Positions 33,855 through 45,563 of a stretch of 64,000 bases of DNA are shown piece by piece (the stretch's first letter is position 1; each line of letters starts with the position of its first letter). The translations under genes were made by a program, and so were the position numbers. The notes below the pieces were generated by a model. That model was not told the origin of the DNA. It worked only from the letters and a program-made list of their open reading frames with translations, and did no database searches. This DNA comes from Porpolomopsis calyptriformis (lineage: Eukaryota; Basidiomycota; Agaricomycetes; Agaricales; Hygrophoraceae), in NCBI GenBank assembly GCA_951640195.1, contig OX621165.1, forward strand, positions 248,001-312,000, read 5' to 3'.

Positions 33855-35726
33855 ATGATGAACGGCTCACCATCCAGCTTAGAGCCTGTTCTAGCCTTCC
33901 TGTCGAACTCTTTGGGTACGTTGGAGGATACGTTCTACAAAATACCTGGCTCGGCCGTCGTCGCGCGTTATGTCAAGTCTTCGCACCAGAACGATCCTGG
34001 CAGAACCCTCCTGGAACTGATATTGATCATCTTCGTCATCCGAACTTTGCTGCAGTCTCGTACTCGAGCAGACCCAAGGCATTTTATTCATTTCAGTGAC
34101 AAGGTATGTGATTTTTGATACCGTGTCGCTCATTCCTTTTATTTTCCTTCAAGGAAATTGACGAACTTGTGGACGAATGGACTCCTGAACCGCTGGCACA
34201 ACCTTTAGATGTAGTGGAGCAAGCAGAATTAGCCACCCTTCCAGTAATCTCAGGGCCCAATGGCCCCAAACCAAAGCTACATAGCACAGGTAAAACAGTC
34301 GTGAATCTCGCCAGCATCAATCCCACCGGTCTTTGTGGCAATGACTATATCAAAGAACGCGCGATCGAAATACTCAGAAGGTATGGCCTGGGTAGCTGTG
34401 GTCCCCCAGGCTTTTATGGTACAGTAGGTGAGATTCACATTTGCCTTTTCCATCTACTGCCCATTGACAGCCGCCGTCCAGACGTACACATGGAGCTCGA
34501 ACGTGACATCGCCGATTTTCTTGGGACCGAAGCAGCCATCATCTACTCGCAAGGATTTTCCACCATTTCATCTGTCATTCCTGCCTTCTGCAAACGGGGT
34601 GATATTATCGTCGCCGACCGCGGTATCAACTTTGCAACCCAGAAGGGGATTCAGATCTCGCGCTCAACTGTCAGGTGGTTCGATCACAATGATCTCACGA
34701 GTCTCGATGAGGTTCTGGAAAGCATAGAAAAGGATAGAAAAAAGAGACGAGCGCCGCTGACTCGTAGGTTCATTGTCACAGAAGGGATCTTCGAACGAGA
34801 CGGTGCCATGGTTGACTTGCCGAAACTGGTTGGTTGTAAGATATTCGTCATGTGGACCACCCACTAAAAACTTCTTAGGTGGAACTTAAGTTTAAACATA
34901 AATTCCGCCTCATCTTGGATGAGGGACTTTCGTTTGGCATGGTCGGCAGGACGGGCCGTGGGCTGACTGAATTGTACAATGTTCCCGTTTGTCCCCTTCC
35001 TTCAACTCCCAAGGAAAAACGCTGACTGCCTAATCCCAGGCCTCTAAAGTGGATTTGCTCATTGGGTCCATTGCAAACGGCCTCTGCTCTGCAGGAGGTT
35101 TCTGTGCAGGTTCCAAAGCGGTCGTAGACCATCAAGTGCGTCCATTTCCTCTCTGCCTACACCTTTCACCAACCATTTCACAGCGTATCAACGGTTCGTC
35201 GTTCGTGTTCTCTGCCTCTATGCCCCCCCTGCTCGCAGTAAGCGCTTCCGAGGGCATCAACATTCTCAGAAGCATGCCGTCCATTCTCTCAACCCTCCAG
35301 GACAACATTCGCGCCGCCCGTGCCATCCTCGATCGAATCGATTGCATCACCATCCCGTCGCACCCCGCAAGCCCCGTCATCCATATCCACATGCGCTCCG
35401 TCTCACCGACGACTCTCCAGCCGCCATCCCCCACCTCTCCGCCGTCGGTGCCCACCAAATCCTCTAATCCCACGTCGCCCACCCCCCGGGATGCTCCACA
35501 ATTCAATATTGAGCTTGAAGAGAAACTCCTTCAAGATGTGGTCGACGAAGCCCTCGCGCAAGGCGTCATGATCACGCGTGCCAAGCGTCTGAGAGGCCAG
35601 GAACTTGTGGAACCGAGGCCTAGCATCCGGCTTGCGTTAACCAGCGCGCTCACAAGGAAAGAGACGGAGAAAGCCGTTGGGGTTGTTAAGACGGCACTCG
35701 TAAAGGTTCTCGGGAAACGAAGATGA
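33855..35726 (+). CDS. LCB1: Serine palmitoyltransferase subunit 1
   Basis: About 540 residues. With LCB2 it condenses serine and palmitoyl-CoA, the first step of sphingolipid synthesis in the ER membrane. The start is [11 protein letters not shown] (33855). A hydrophobic anchor [15 protein letters not shown] lies near residue 50. Motifs of the alpha-oxoamine synthase fold follow: [88 protein letters not shown] and [17 protein letters not shown]. The last lacks the PLP lysine that LCB2 has, as expected for LCB1. A Ser/Thr/Pro stretch (about 35410-35500) is inserted in the C-terminal domain. Introns are near 34103, 34425, 34835, 34988 and 35138. Confidence 0.92.
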
Positions 35727-36245
35727 GATACATTGGACCTGTCTTCCATCGTCCAAACATATACAATACCTCGCAGTACATAATAATCCGGTAATCTGAT
35801 ATGATACTTCAATACCTTCAATGACAGTCCTCTGCCTCCCCGCACATGAGACAAGTTTCGTCGTCAGGTAAGCGGCTCGAAGATCCAGCTGTGACAAAGA
35901 AAGGTGCTGAATGCCCACCTAGTTACAGCTTTAGAATTCAATCTCTACCGAACCTCAATATAACTCGCAGTCCAGCTTTCACCTTCCGGTTTGATTTTTG
36001 GCCGAGGACATGCTGGGCCGAAGACTTTTATATTGGCGAACAGACGAATATGTATATTGTACATGCCGAATAACAACGAATGAACCCGTCCATGAACGTT
36101 TCGAAAGCGATAATTGAGATGAGAAACAAACCCGTGCCAGAATATCAAAAAAAATGGTGATATAAAACGGTGATATAAACGACGAAAAAATAAATTTAAA
36201 AATCATTCCCTCAAAACGAGCGTGCTATGCAGGCTCTCCAGTGGA
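35727..36245. other. Convergent intergenic region LCB1/ATG1
   Basis: This is the 3'-side space between LCB1 (+) and ATG1 (-). It is AT-rich near 36150-36210, consistent with two polyadenylation regions. I see no supported gene. Confidence 0.55.
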
Positions 36246-39200
36246 TCAGGACGGGGGGGACTTCTGAGCCTGATCTAAAGGCCGGAGTTCCCAGGGAGGC
36301 GGATATCGAGGGACATCGACAAGATTCTGGTCGGCTCGAGCGTCGGCTAATCGGTCGCGTTCGCTCATTCCCTTTCGCCCCTGACAGCGCAGAAGCCGGA
36401 GTTTGGTCCGTTTGATCCCTAAGAAGAAAGTATGAGATTGGCAAACAGGAAAATGAAGAGACAATGGGGAAGGGAGAAGGAATAAATGAAGACGCGAGAT
36501 CGAGAAGTGAATGAGAAAGCTTCATGAAATGATGGGTTACGTACAGTTCGCAATCGTTTCACGATCTTCCTCCATGAATGGGGTACCAGTATACAGCAAG
36601 TCGTCCTGAAGTGCATACAAACACCATAAAGATTCTTCGTACAACTTCTCACATTCCTCTGGGGTAGCGGTTCGGTCACATAACTCCTTATTAGCAGCGG
36701 TCCGACTCTGGATGACGACGATTAACTGCAAGCTGAGGGGGGGGTATAGAATACTCGACTAACCAGCGTCAACGCCCGATCGTATACAAGCTGATCCAGC
36801 CAGCTCCTCGGACCGCCGTATTGAGCAGGTAGCCATGTTTTCACCAACGATGCACGATCATTACACTTTATAAAATGCGCCTTGAACCAGTTTAAAGCTT
36901 AACAGCCACGATGATCAAGCATGAGCTTAAAAAATCACTTGGAATGTATACAAACAACAAGTCAACAAACCTGCATCGAATCCTTCGCTGACCACGAAAT
37001 CATCGTCAGGGTGTCGCATCTTCATATGTTCCTGGTGATTTCTGAGTTTGTCGATGCCCCTTTGAGAGAACGACATCAAAAGCATATACACTGCCACGCA
37101 AGTGACGGCATTAGACTCCGCTTCCTGATCGGCATTTTTCCGTCGGACGGCACGTCTATCTGCCTCTCCTTCTCGCTTGGTAAACTTGGTCGGGTCTGGG
37201 AGAGGTTCTGGATGATGGATTTAAATATCTCTTATACGAAAAGAAAATTTAACCCACTCTGTGGCACTGCCTTTACCTCTTCGTACATTTCATCCGCCCA
37301 ATTAGTAAGAACGTCGGTCTTTTGTGCGAGCTCTTCCAACGATGCGAGTAGCGCATCTTCCAGTGGATCGCGCTCGCTTTCTCCCTCCGTTTCCGGCCCG
37401 GCAATAAGTTGTAATCTCCGCGGAGAAGGAGGCGCGCTGTTATCGCGATAAGCAGTGGGTCGCGACGTTGTGGTACCGAATAACTTCTTTGAAGCAAGAC
37501 TGAGCGCGCGGTTGAGGGCGTTCGACGCAGCTCGAGATGCTACACTTGAGGGCGACGAAGAAAGTGGTGGTGCGTGGGGATTCGGAGGTGGTGGGAACGT
37601 GTTTTTTGCATTCGAAGAAACTGGAGAGTCTCCGAGGACATAGTCGTCGGTAGGAGATTGTGGAAATTTCCGGTCTTGAAGTGGTATTCGGCGTGCGGCA
37701 CTTATCTCTATTCAAAAAATGCAAACCTCTGCCAGATGAATTGTACGTGGTGTCAATGCTCTTACCGTCCACAGTGCGATTAAATTCGACGGCTCGGGTG
37801 TCCCCAACCAATACATATTCTCGACGTAACAAACCATCCTCTTCAGTTTCACCTGGAATAATGGAGCCCTCTGTTGACAATGGTTTGTTGGGTCCCAGCG
37901 GAGATGGGTGAGAAGTGACTTCTGTAGTGTGGTTTCTGGTTGGCAAAGAAGACAATCAATTCTCAACGTCAGATACCCAACATATCTGCGATGAGATACA
38001 GAATACCTATTCTGCGGCACCATTCCGTTCCCTCCATCGTGTCCTTCGGCTGGTCCTTGTCTTTTACGAAAGTGGAACTTACTTGGAGGAATCATCGCAG
38101 TTGGGTCTAATACCTCGGGTGGGATAATACGATGATGCTCAGGAATGGCATTGTGTCCAGACCATGGTTTGCTCGCATCGTCTGCAGCGTCGTCATCAAC
38201 AGTGTGAGGTGATGTTGTGGTGAGTAGTTGAGATGGCCTTGGAAACTTGGACCGTGCCAATGCCGTGCTTCCAAAGAAGTCGTCAAAACTGAATCTTTCG
38301 ACCGGATTCCGCTTCAAGAGACCCCGGATAAGTTGTTTGATATCACTTGGGACAATAGCTTCATCACCGCCAGTGCGCTGCGGATCCTCATCGGGAAATT
38401 TCATGCCCTTGGAGGTCTCTATCTTTCTTAGAAGGTCCATGTGGTTTTGCGCCCGGAAAGGAGGTTTACCGACGGCCATCTCGTAAAGGACTGCACCAAC
38501 TGACCAAAGGTCAGCCTTCGCATCATATTTCTCATAACGCAAGATCTCTGGTGCCATATACAACCTGTGAAAACAACCAGATAAGGGAGGTGACGAAACA
38601 GTAGTCATCATGACATACGGTGACCCGCAGAGTGTTTCTGCCATCATTGCGTTTGGGAGGGAACGGGCGAAGCCAAAGTCGGCCACTTTTAGGATGGGTA
38701 CGCCCAAAGGATGTCCTTTGGCAAGTTCTTCAGGCGAGGCCGGGTTTAGAAGAAGATTCTAAAGAGCAGTCATTAGAAAGATAGACAAGCGAAGCACTAT
38801 TACCCAACCTGTGGTTTGATATCCCTGTGAATAAGGTTTCTTTGTCTCATGAACTTGAGAGCGCGGGCTTCAAGGGTTGTAAAGTACTCGATCAGTGCTA
38901 GTAGTAAAATTCAAGGCCAACTTACCCAGTTGTCTCAAGAAACTTCGAACCACGATCTCATCCAAACCACCGGTCCGAGGATGCGGATAGTACTGCACAG
39001 CAGCGCTGGGAGATGGTACGTACTCCAGGCCTTCGACTCGACCGCGGTTCTTGATGTAGTTCGTTAAATCCCCTCCGGCACAGTATTCCATGATCAAGTA
39101 TATATAACGTTCTGCTCGCTAAGGAATGACTCATAACGGGACCGTATGGGAGTGGGCAAGAGGAGGTATAGCTTACCACTATGTCTATTAGCTTTGTTAT

Positions 39201-39524
39201 GTGTCGGTGTGATAGGGACTTGAGTATGTCAATCTCGCTCTGGAGGTTGTCGAAGAGTTTGGCACTCAATTTATCCCGCTTAACGGTCTTTATGGCGACT
39301 TGCTGGCGTGTGTCCTATGTCGAAATGAATCGGACCATCCTACGAACGATAAAGACACACACCTCGTGGTAGCCTTTGTAGACGGTAGCAAAACTACCTT
39401 TGCCGATTTCATTTACTACAATGTATGGTTTCACTTCAGCATCCTCTCCTCGTCTGCTATCTGAAGGTCTTTCGGAAGTGGAGGCGCCATTGTGTCCTGG
39501 AGGTTGAACAGCTGAAGTAGGCAT
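36246..39524 (-). CDS. ATG1: Autophagy-initiating Ser/Thr kinase Atg1
   Basis: About 900 residues in many exons. The start is [15 protein letters not shown] at 39524. The N-terminal kinase domain has [18 protein letters not shown] (Gly loop), [12 protein letters not shown] (VAIK lysine), [73 protein letters not shown] and [16 protein letters not shown]. The middle is disordered. The C-terminal region has [25 protein letters not shown]-type helices, [20 protein letters not shown] and ends [20 protein letters not shown], matching the tandem MIT-like Atg13-binding part of fungal Atg1. All catalytic residues appear intact. It starts the Atg1-Atg13-Atg17 complex at the phagophore site. Confidence 0.93.
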
Positions 39525-40544
39525 ACCACCGAACGATGGAGATTACTAGGTATTAGCAGAGGCGTCCGGTTGAGATTTGGTTAGGATAGAAATACAGATC
39601 AAGTCAAAGGGCTGGGAGGAAGACAGGTAAACGCGCGAGGTATGCCAGCGACAAGAGCGTAGAATGTCCAAGTACGGAAAGCATGAAGTGCTCAGACTTG
39701 CTGACTCAGCCTTTGGTTATCTCCTCAATCGCCCATTCAAACCTGGAATACATCTACGTCGATGCTTTGATGGCTGTCGATCCACCACAGGACTGGTATG
39801 GAGTCAAATCCTTTCCCAGAATAGATGAGGTAGACTCTCATTACTTTTACCAACCAGAATTAGGAATGTCATGCACATTGTCACTGGTTCAACAAAAGAT
39901 CAATCCAACTTGCCACCATATTCTTCTTGGGACTGATATTAAGTAAACTGCGGAATAATACGAGGATGGCGGGACTCCACCAAGAATTGTAGAGGACACG
40001 ACGGTAACCGCTATGACATTAACATGGCCCGTTGGCCGGTGGCTGTACATTGTGGGTGCAAATGGGCTTATGTCACAATTTGTTCCTGAGGTGCACACAA
40101 AAAACTACCCCAAAACGTATATGTTCTGTGTGATCTCATTCCTGGACAAAAATCTTTTATTTTATGATATGTACCTTTTGAAGAGGCATGAACATTGTTA
40201 CCAAGAAAAAACTCGTCAGGCGTGCGTAAAGTGAGGTGCAAACGCTGATCATAATGGTAGTTAGATCGAGGACATACTTTGTAAATATATAACCTGTCGC
40301 TCGGCCGGGTTTTGGTTAGATCAAGTGGGTCCATCGCCAGATGTCCCGGAAGGAATTTAAAAGCGAGACAGTAGCTCCAATCGGAAGGTAGGTGCGCAGC
40401 ATACACAGGACATTCCAGAGACCCAGCAGATGGACTAAGAGAGGCACCGATCTATCCACAGAAGAACAAGACGCATACGCGGACACGACTCCAATCTTAA
40501 GACCAGGTGCGTAGCGATAGTAGCAAGCTCGATAAACCAGAAAC
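39525..40544. other. Upstream region of ATG1, no supported gene
   Basis: ORFs at 39683-39946 (+), 40068-40406 (-) and 40316-40558 (-) have no recognisable domain. The last reads as partly hydrophobic. I see no complete gene; part may be the ATG1 promoter and leader. Confidence 0.45.
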
Positions 40545-41262
40545 ATGCCAAACAACACTCATTCAACCGCCGAATGCGTCAGCATACACGAGAACGCCGA
40601 GCCAACCCCGTCCGCCTCGAATGACTATCAACATCGCCTGGATTGTGCCATGGTTGGAACTCATTTTCCGAAAGTTATTAATGCTTCTGTTGCTCTGCCT
40701 ACCCCTCGTTTAGGCTGCTCGCTTTGGCACATCCACTCGGCGCTCCTTGTACCAGGATATCATCCCCGCTCTAGTCGTAGAGTGGAAGATGCTGATCACT
40801 GCCTCGGCGTTTTTGCTACCGTAACGTCTTGTATTCTCCAAGCTGCATGCAGTCATTATGCATTTGCCTACAGAGTCACTGGGAGCATCTTTCAGTTCAC
40901 GAATGTAATGACAAACACAGTTACGCGTAACATTGGATTCCTGTCCATGGTCTTGGCATGTTTCGGATACAGTATAATCTTTATTATTTCAGGTCGGAAG
41001 GGTGCAGGTTCTACCTCTGCGATAAATATTCGTCCAATATTTCTCATGGTAAGAGTACTCACCGATAGTCTGTGCGGTATCACAGGGGTCGAATGGCGAG
41101 GAGATGATGATGCGTGGGTACTTTTTGCGCTGCCTGCGATTTGGACGTCATGGTAAGCATGCATGGACTCATAATTCAAGGAAAGTGTAATCTTACCTAT
41201 GCAGGTCTGCGGGTTACTTCATTCTTGTCCTCGCTGTGGCGAGTCTCACTCCGCCCAGTTGA
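40545..41262 (+). CDS. Unassigned membrane-type coding region
   Basis: Hydrophobic segments appear in order: NIGFLSMVLACFGYSIIFII, NIRPIFLMVRVLTDSLCGI, WVLFALPAIWTSW and, across an intron at 41154-41215, SAGYFILVLAVASL. An alternative frame upstream reads INIAWIVPWLELIFRKLLML and SLYQDIIPALVVEWKM, so more introns or frameshifts are likely. A further helix-like frame (YIPAMVVFAIGIAYGFLTYR) follows at 41300-41370. It looks like a multi-pass membrane protein or its degraded copy. I do not recognise the family, and both ends are uncertain. Confidence 0.35.
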
Positions 41263-41486
41263 GATACCAGGGGTTCACGCCTCATTGTGGAGTATATACC
41301 GGCCATGGTTGTTTTTGCCATTGGTATCGCATACGGATTCCTGACTTACCGTGCCTTACAATCTGGGTAATAGACCGAGGCGGATTCGTGTATGAGCGTC
41401 CCTCGCTCCTGTACTTGATGGTCGATTAATATTTGCTTGTATTTATCACTCCGTTTTGCTTTCCAAATTCGGATTTTTACCACTTG

Positions 41487-42868
41487 ATGGAACATAAGCG
41501 CACCCAGACGTTTGTGCCCAGCTCTCGTTCTTCAGTATTAATCTGACTGGTTTTTATTAGGCTAGAGGCGCTATCAAAATTTATTCAGACGCAAAAGACC
41601 CTGCTTTCTCGTACACAGTCCGACATTGAACGCTTGCGGAATCTGAGGAACGAGGCTCTCGCACAGCCAGCTAGATTCTTGTCAAACTTGAGTTCTGAGG
41701 TATGTCTTCTTCCTCGCGGTGTTTTTTGTTTTCACTAAAACAGTCTAGTTGAGTGCTGATCATTTTAAATTGAGCCAACTCGACTGTGCTCCATTCCTTC
41801 ACCCGGAACAGATAGATTGGTCGCTTTACGCTTCTCACAGTGCGTTTCTTTTTACTTCGAGTGAAGGGAGGAATGCTGGAATAAAATATAAGATCCTTCG
41901 GCGCTCAAAGCGCTAGCTGCCTCATGTCGTCGCGCACACGCAGAGCGAAACCAGCCACATACCACTCAGCGTTCTGACCTCTCCGACCTTCAGAGGCTGG
42001 TCAAAGAGGCAAGACGTACCATTATTGACCCCGTACTTACCCAATTTGCCCTGGACACCACCCAATCCCTTTCGGAAGAAGAGGACGACATTGATCCGGA
42101 GGAATCTAAAAGAGAGCGGGAGCGCGCCAAGATACGAGAACTTAAGAAACGTAAAATTACTTGCGGCTTAACCATTTCTTCCGGCTCAAGGACGTCAGAT
42201 GGTGTTTATATCCGACGCGATTTAGAGGATGAAAGCGGAGAAGTAGATATCTCACTAGATGGTGGAGGTCCAGAGCACGAATCTGGTCCTTTCACAGTGT
42301 CACCGTCAGACTGCACACCAATGGATGCCGATCCCTCGAACGCCGATCCTTCTTCCGTCCGGACGGCATCTACAAAACCAACACGCATCCGCCACCCATC
42401 GAGCAAACTTCGGGACCAGGAAACTCTCCAGTCTAATGTCACTATCCGACCCCTGACACAAGGAAATGGCCGTCGCGAGGCTATACCAAAGACTCTGATC
42501 CAGAATCACACCTCCCCTGCGTCAGTCGCTCAGACCCTTGGAAAGCGATCGAGGGATACAAGAAAGCCAAAGTCCGAGACGTATAAACAATCTTGGTCAG
42601 TCTCCGAACAACATCTGTTGGAGCGACTGTTGGATGAAATTCCCGACGGCGAGAAGTATCGGTACGTGTTGTGTTTTCTCTGGATGGGGACTGCAAGATG
42701 TATTCATCGTCATTTTTTTTCAGATGGCAGAAGATTTCGAGGGCCATGATGGGTCGTCGGACACCGAGACAAGTCGCTAGTCGGGTACAAAAGTATTTTG
42801 AGAAGTTGAAGCGTTTCGGCGTAGGTGTTGGTATGGGGACCATAGACTGCAATAATGATCTATCGTGA
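41487..42868 (+). CDS. ZZZ3-like Myb/SANT protein without visible ZZ finger
   Basis: The start is MEHKRTQT at 41487, split by an intron. It is followed by LEALSKFIQTQKTLLSRTQS, then LSADHFKLSQLDCAPFLHPE, QIDWSLYASH, and a long exon with acidic and Ser/Pro-rich stretches. At the C-terminus a Myb/SANT-like domain reads SWSVSEQHLLERLLDEIPDG, then, after an intron, RWQKISRAMMGRRTPRQVAS and RVQKYFEKLKRFG, the pattern of ZZZ3-type Myb domains that sit next to a ZZ zinc finger in ATAC-type chromatin proteins. Here the frame ends 14 residues later (TGA 42866) and no Cys-rich ZZ segment is seen downstream, where the NLR gene begins. Chromatin association is inferred. Confidence 0.7.
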
Positions 42869-43002
42869 TCATCAACTCAACTGAACTCGACGAGTATAAA
42901 ACTGAGTTGGTCAAAGTACAGCTGGCTTACATAACATATTCAGGCAGCAATGAGCGCTCACCATCACGCCTCGGCGTCTAACACTCTTTGATTCTCCCCA
43001 CA

Positions 43003-45563
43003 ATGTTTCGATATACCAAGTCAAAGTCAGAGAACAAACAGAAGTTGAAGCAAGCGTGTTCTACCGCTGTTAGTGGCTTGCAAACAACTCTTCGAATAAT
43101 CGAAAATGCCGTTGGAGATGCCAGCTTGCCTAGAGCCCAAACGGGTATAGGTGGTCTGTTATTCGTGCTGGATGTTATCAAGGTGGATTGCAATTATTCC
43201 TCTGTGTTGACCTCATCTGATGATTGAAGTAGAAAACATCTCAAAACGCGGAGCAAGTTGAGAAACTTTCAGCGCAGATCGAAGGTCTCAATCGACTTCT
43301 TAAAAATTCCAAGAATGAAGGAACAGATTCTTCGGTGACCACTGACCGAATAGATCGTCTATTCACGTGCGTCGTCTTCAAACCAAAAATACACCAGCCT
43401 GATCTATCTTTCTATAGCACACTGAATACGACGTTGGAGGAACTACGAAAGATAGCTTCGCGCAATCCTATCGGGCGGTTCATTAACTATGCTGACCATG
43501 CACAGTCAATCAACAATTATATCCAGTCAATTACATGGTCAATCCAAAGCTTTACAGTATGCTTACCTGCTCCTGGAAACCCCCCTTTGACTGATGGATT
43601 GTTGGTGTCAGGTGGAAACCGCCATTACCATTGAATTTGCCCTTGATGTTTGTTAATTTCGTGCTACCTCGATAGGACCAATACTCATAACTCCCAGGAA
43701 CACGCCATCAGGATCCAGGAGGACATCAACAGCCTTCGTGAGAACATGATGGATGAATTTCAGGTTTGTGTTGACAGTCCACTAATCGTCACGAGATCCC
43801 CACTTACTTCCTGTCTTATAGCAAGCGAAGGCGAGATCGGACATGAAAGGTGATGGCTAATTATCGATATGCGATAAAATGACTTAGACATCGTAGACGG
43901 GCATCCACCATACGCCATCTTTTCTCCGTTCGATTCTAAAGATCGAGCGCGGTGTATGGAAGGCACGAGGACGGATATCCTTAATCAGATCTTTGACTGG
44001 ATTGGATTTGACGATTCATCAAGCCAAGATGGTCACGCATCGAAGGGGAAATCACGAATGCCCGATACCCTTGAAACAAATATCTGCGTATTTTGGATCA
44101 ATGGTTCAGCTGGAACAGGAAAAACAACTATTGCTTATACTGTTGCCGAAACCTGTAGAAAGTGTGGTGTTCTTGGTGCAAGCTTCTTCTGTTCGCGTGA
44201 CGACGCGGAATGCAGCAACCCACGTCTAATCTTCACCAGCATTGCCCGCCAACTCGGAAACTTCAATGATTCATTCAGAGCCGAGGTTTCTCGTGTTATG
44301 AAATCAAATCCCGATATCGGCTACTCCAGCCCTTCATATCAACTTGAAGAGCTTATCCTAAAGCCTCTTTGCACACTCGGGAGTTCCTTCTCTCCATGTG
44401 TAGTCGTAGTGGATGCGCTGGACGAATGCAAGGAGACCGGAACGACCTCGGTGATCCTATCATCACTCTCTCTCCACATCAACAAACTCTTCCCATTGAA
44501 GTTTTTGATCTCCAGTCGGCCGGAGAATCATATTACCACAGCTTTTAAATCCGACGATCTGCAACTTGTCACTCAGCGATACATTTTGCATGAAGTTGAA
44601 CTTGACGTCGTGCAGAGTGATATCGAACATTATCTTTCATCAAAATTGGCATCGACGAGAAAGTTATATGGGATCGAAGACGAATGGCCTTCTGAATCTG
44701 ATATCCACTCCCTGACGCTGTTGTCTTCGGCACTTTTCATCTTCGCATCCACCTCTGTCAGGTTCATCGAGGATAGAAACTATTCTGGCCCCAAAGATCA
44801 ACTTGCCCGCCTTCTATGTAATCCGCCTATGACAACGGAACGCTCATCTCCGCATTACAACCTTGATCGGTTATACAATCAAGTATTGAATAATGCCTTT
44901 CCTGAAATATCCTCTGGTCTCTCTGGTCGGCTGAAGAAGATTGTGGGCACTATTGTACTTCTTCAAGATCCACTCTCTTTGCTTGCTCTCGAACGATTAC
45001 TAGGCGTGCCATCTGGAACAGTTCAAGAAACACTGCGACATCTTCATTCGATGTTCATGGTGCCAGAGGATGATAACCGAGTAATTCGAACGCTTCATCC
45101 ATCCTTCTTCGACTTCATAACGAGCCCAGCTCGATGTCGTATTCCGAAAGTTGTTGTCAACCCTGGAAGCCAGCATACTCTCCTTGCTCGTGCCTGTCTG
45201 GATGTTATGAAAGGGCTGAAGCGAGATATATGTGGAATAAGAAATCCCTCGGTGCTCAATAACGAAGTGGATAACCTTCCGACACGGATTGTGAGATGCA
45301 TTCCACCTGAACTACAGTACGCATGTCGTCACTGGGCTTGGCACCTGTCAGATGCCATGTTCTCTGACATTCTTGTTGATCTCTTGAGGGAATTCTGCTC
45401 AAAATATCTATTGTATTGGGTTGAAGTGCTGAGTTTAATGGGAGACCTTCGAAATGGCCTTCTTGCATTGGATGCCGCGCAACGAGCCATTGCTGTTCGT
45501 TCTTTTCCCTCCCAGCAATATGTAAAACTGATCGAGTTGGACAGAAAACAGGTGGCAACGTGA
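43003..45563 (+). CDS. NLR/STAND protein, helical and NACHT part
   Basis: The start is MFRYTKSKSENKQ at 43003, with short introns near 43181, 43368, 43557, 43657, 43763 and 43851. The N-terminal region is all-helical (GLQTTLRIIENAVGD, GIGGLLFVLDVIK, EQVEKLSAQIEGLNRLLK) and resembles the MLKL/HeLo-like four-helix bundles found at the head of mushroom NLRs (inference). The NACHT domain follows: FWINGSAGTGKTTIAY (Walker A), ASFFCSRDDAECSNP, LIFTSIARQL, VVVVDALDECKE (Walker B) and KFLISSRPENHI (sensor). The frame ends at TGA 45561, but homologous sequence continues in another frame, so this and the next entry were one gene. Confidence 0.85.

Noticed and set aside
45515..45563. An intron to explain the NLR frame switch
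   Set aside because: Any GT-AG pair in the overlap is either about 20 nt long or would remove the conserved ALDAAQRAIA or RNLLRDCERF segments.
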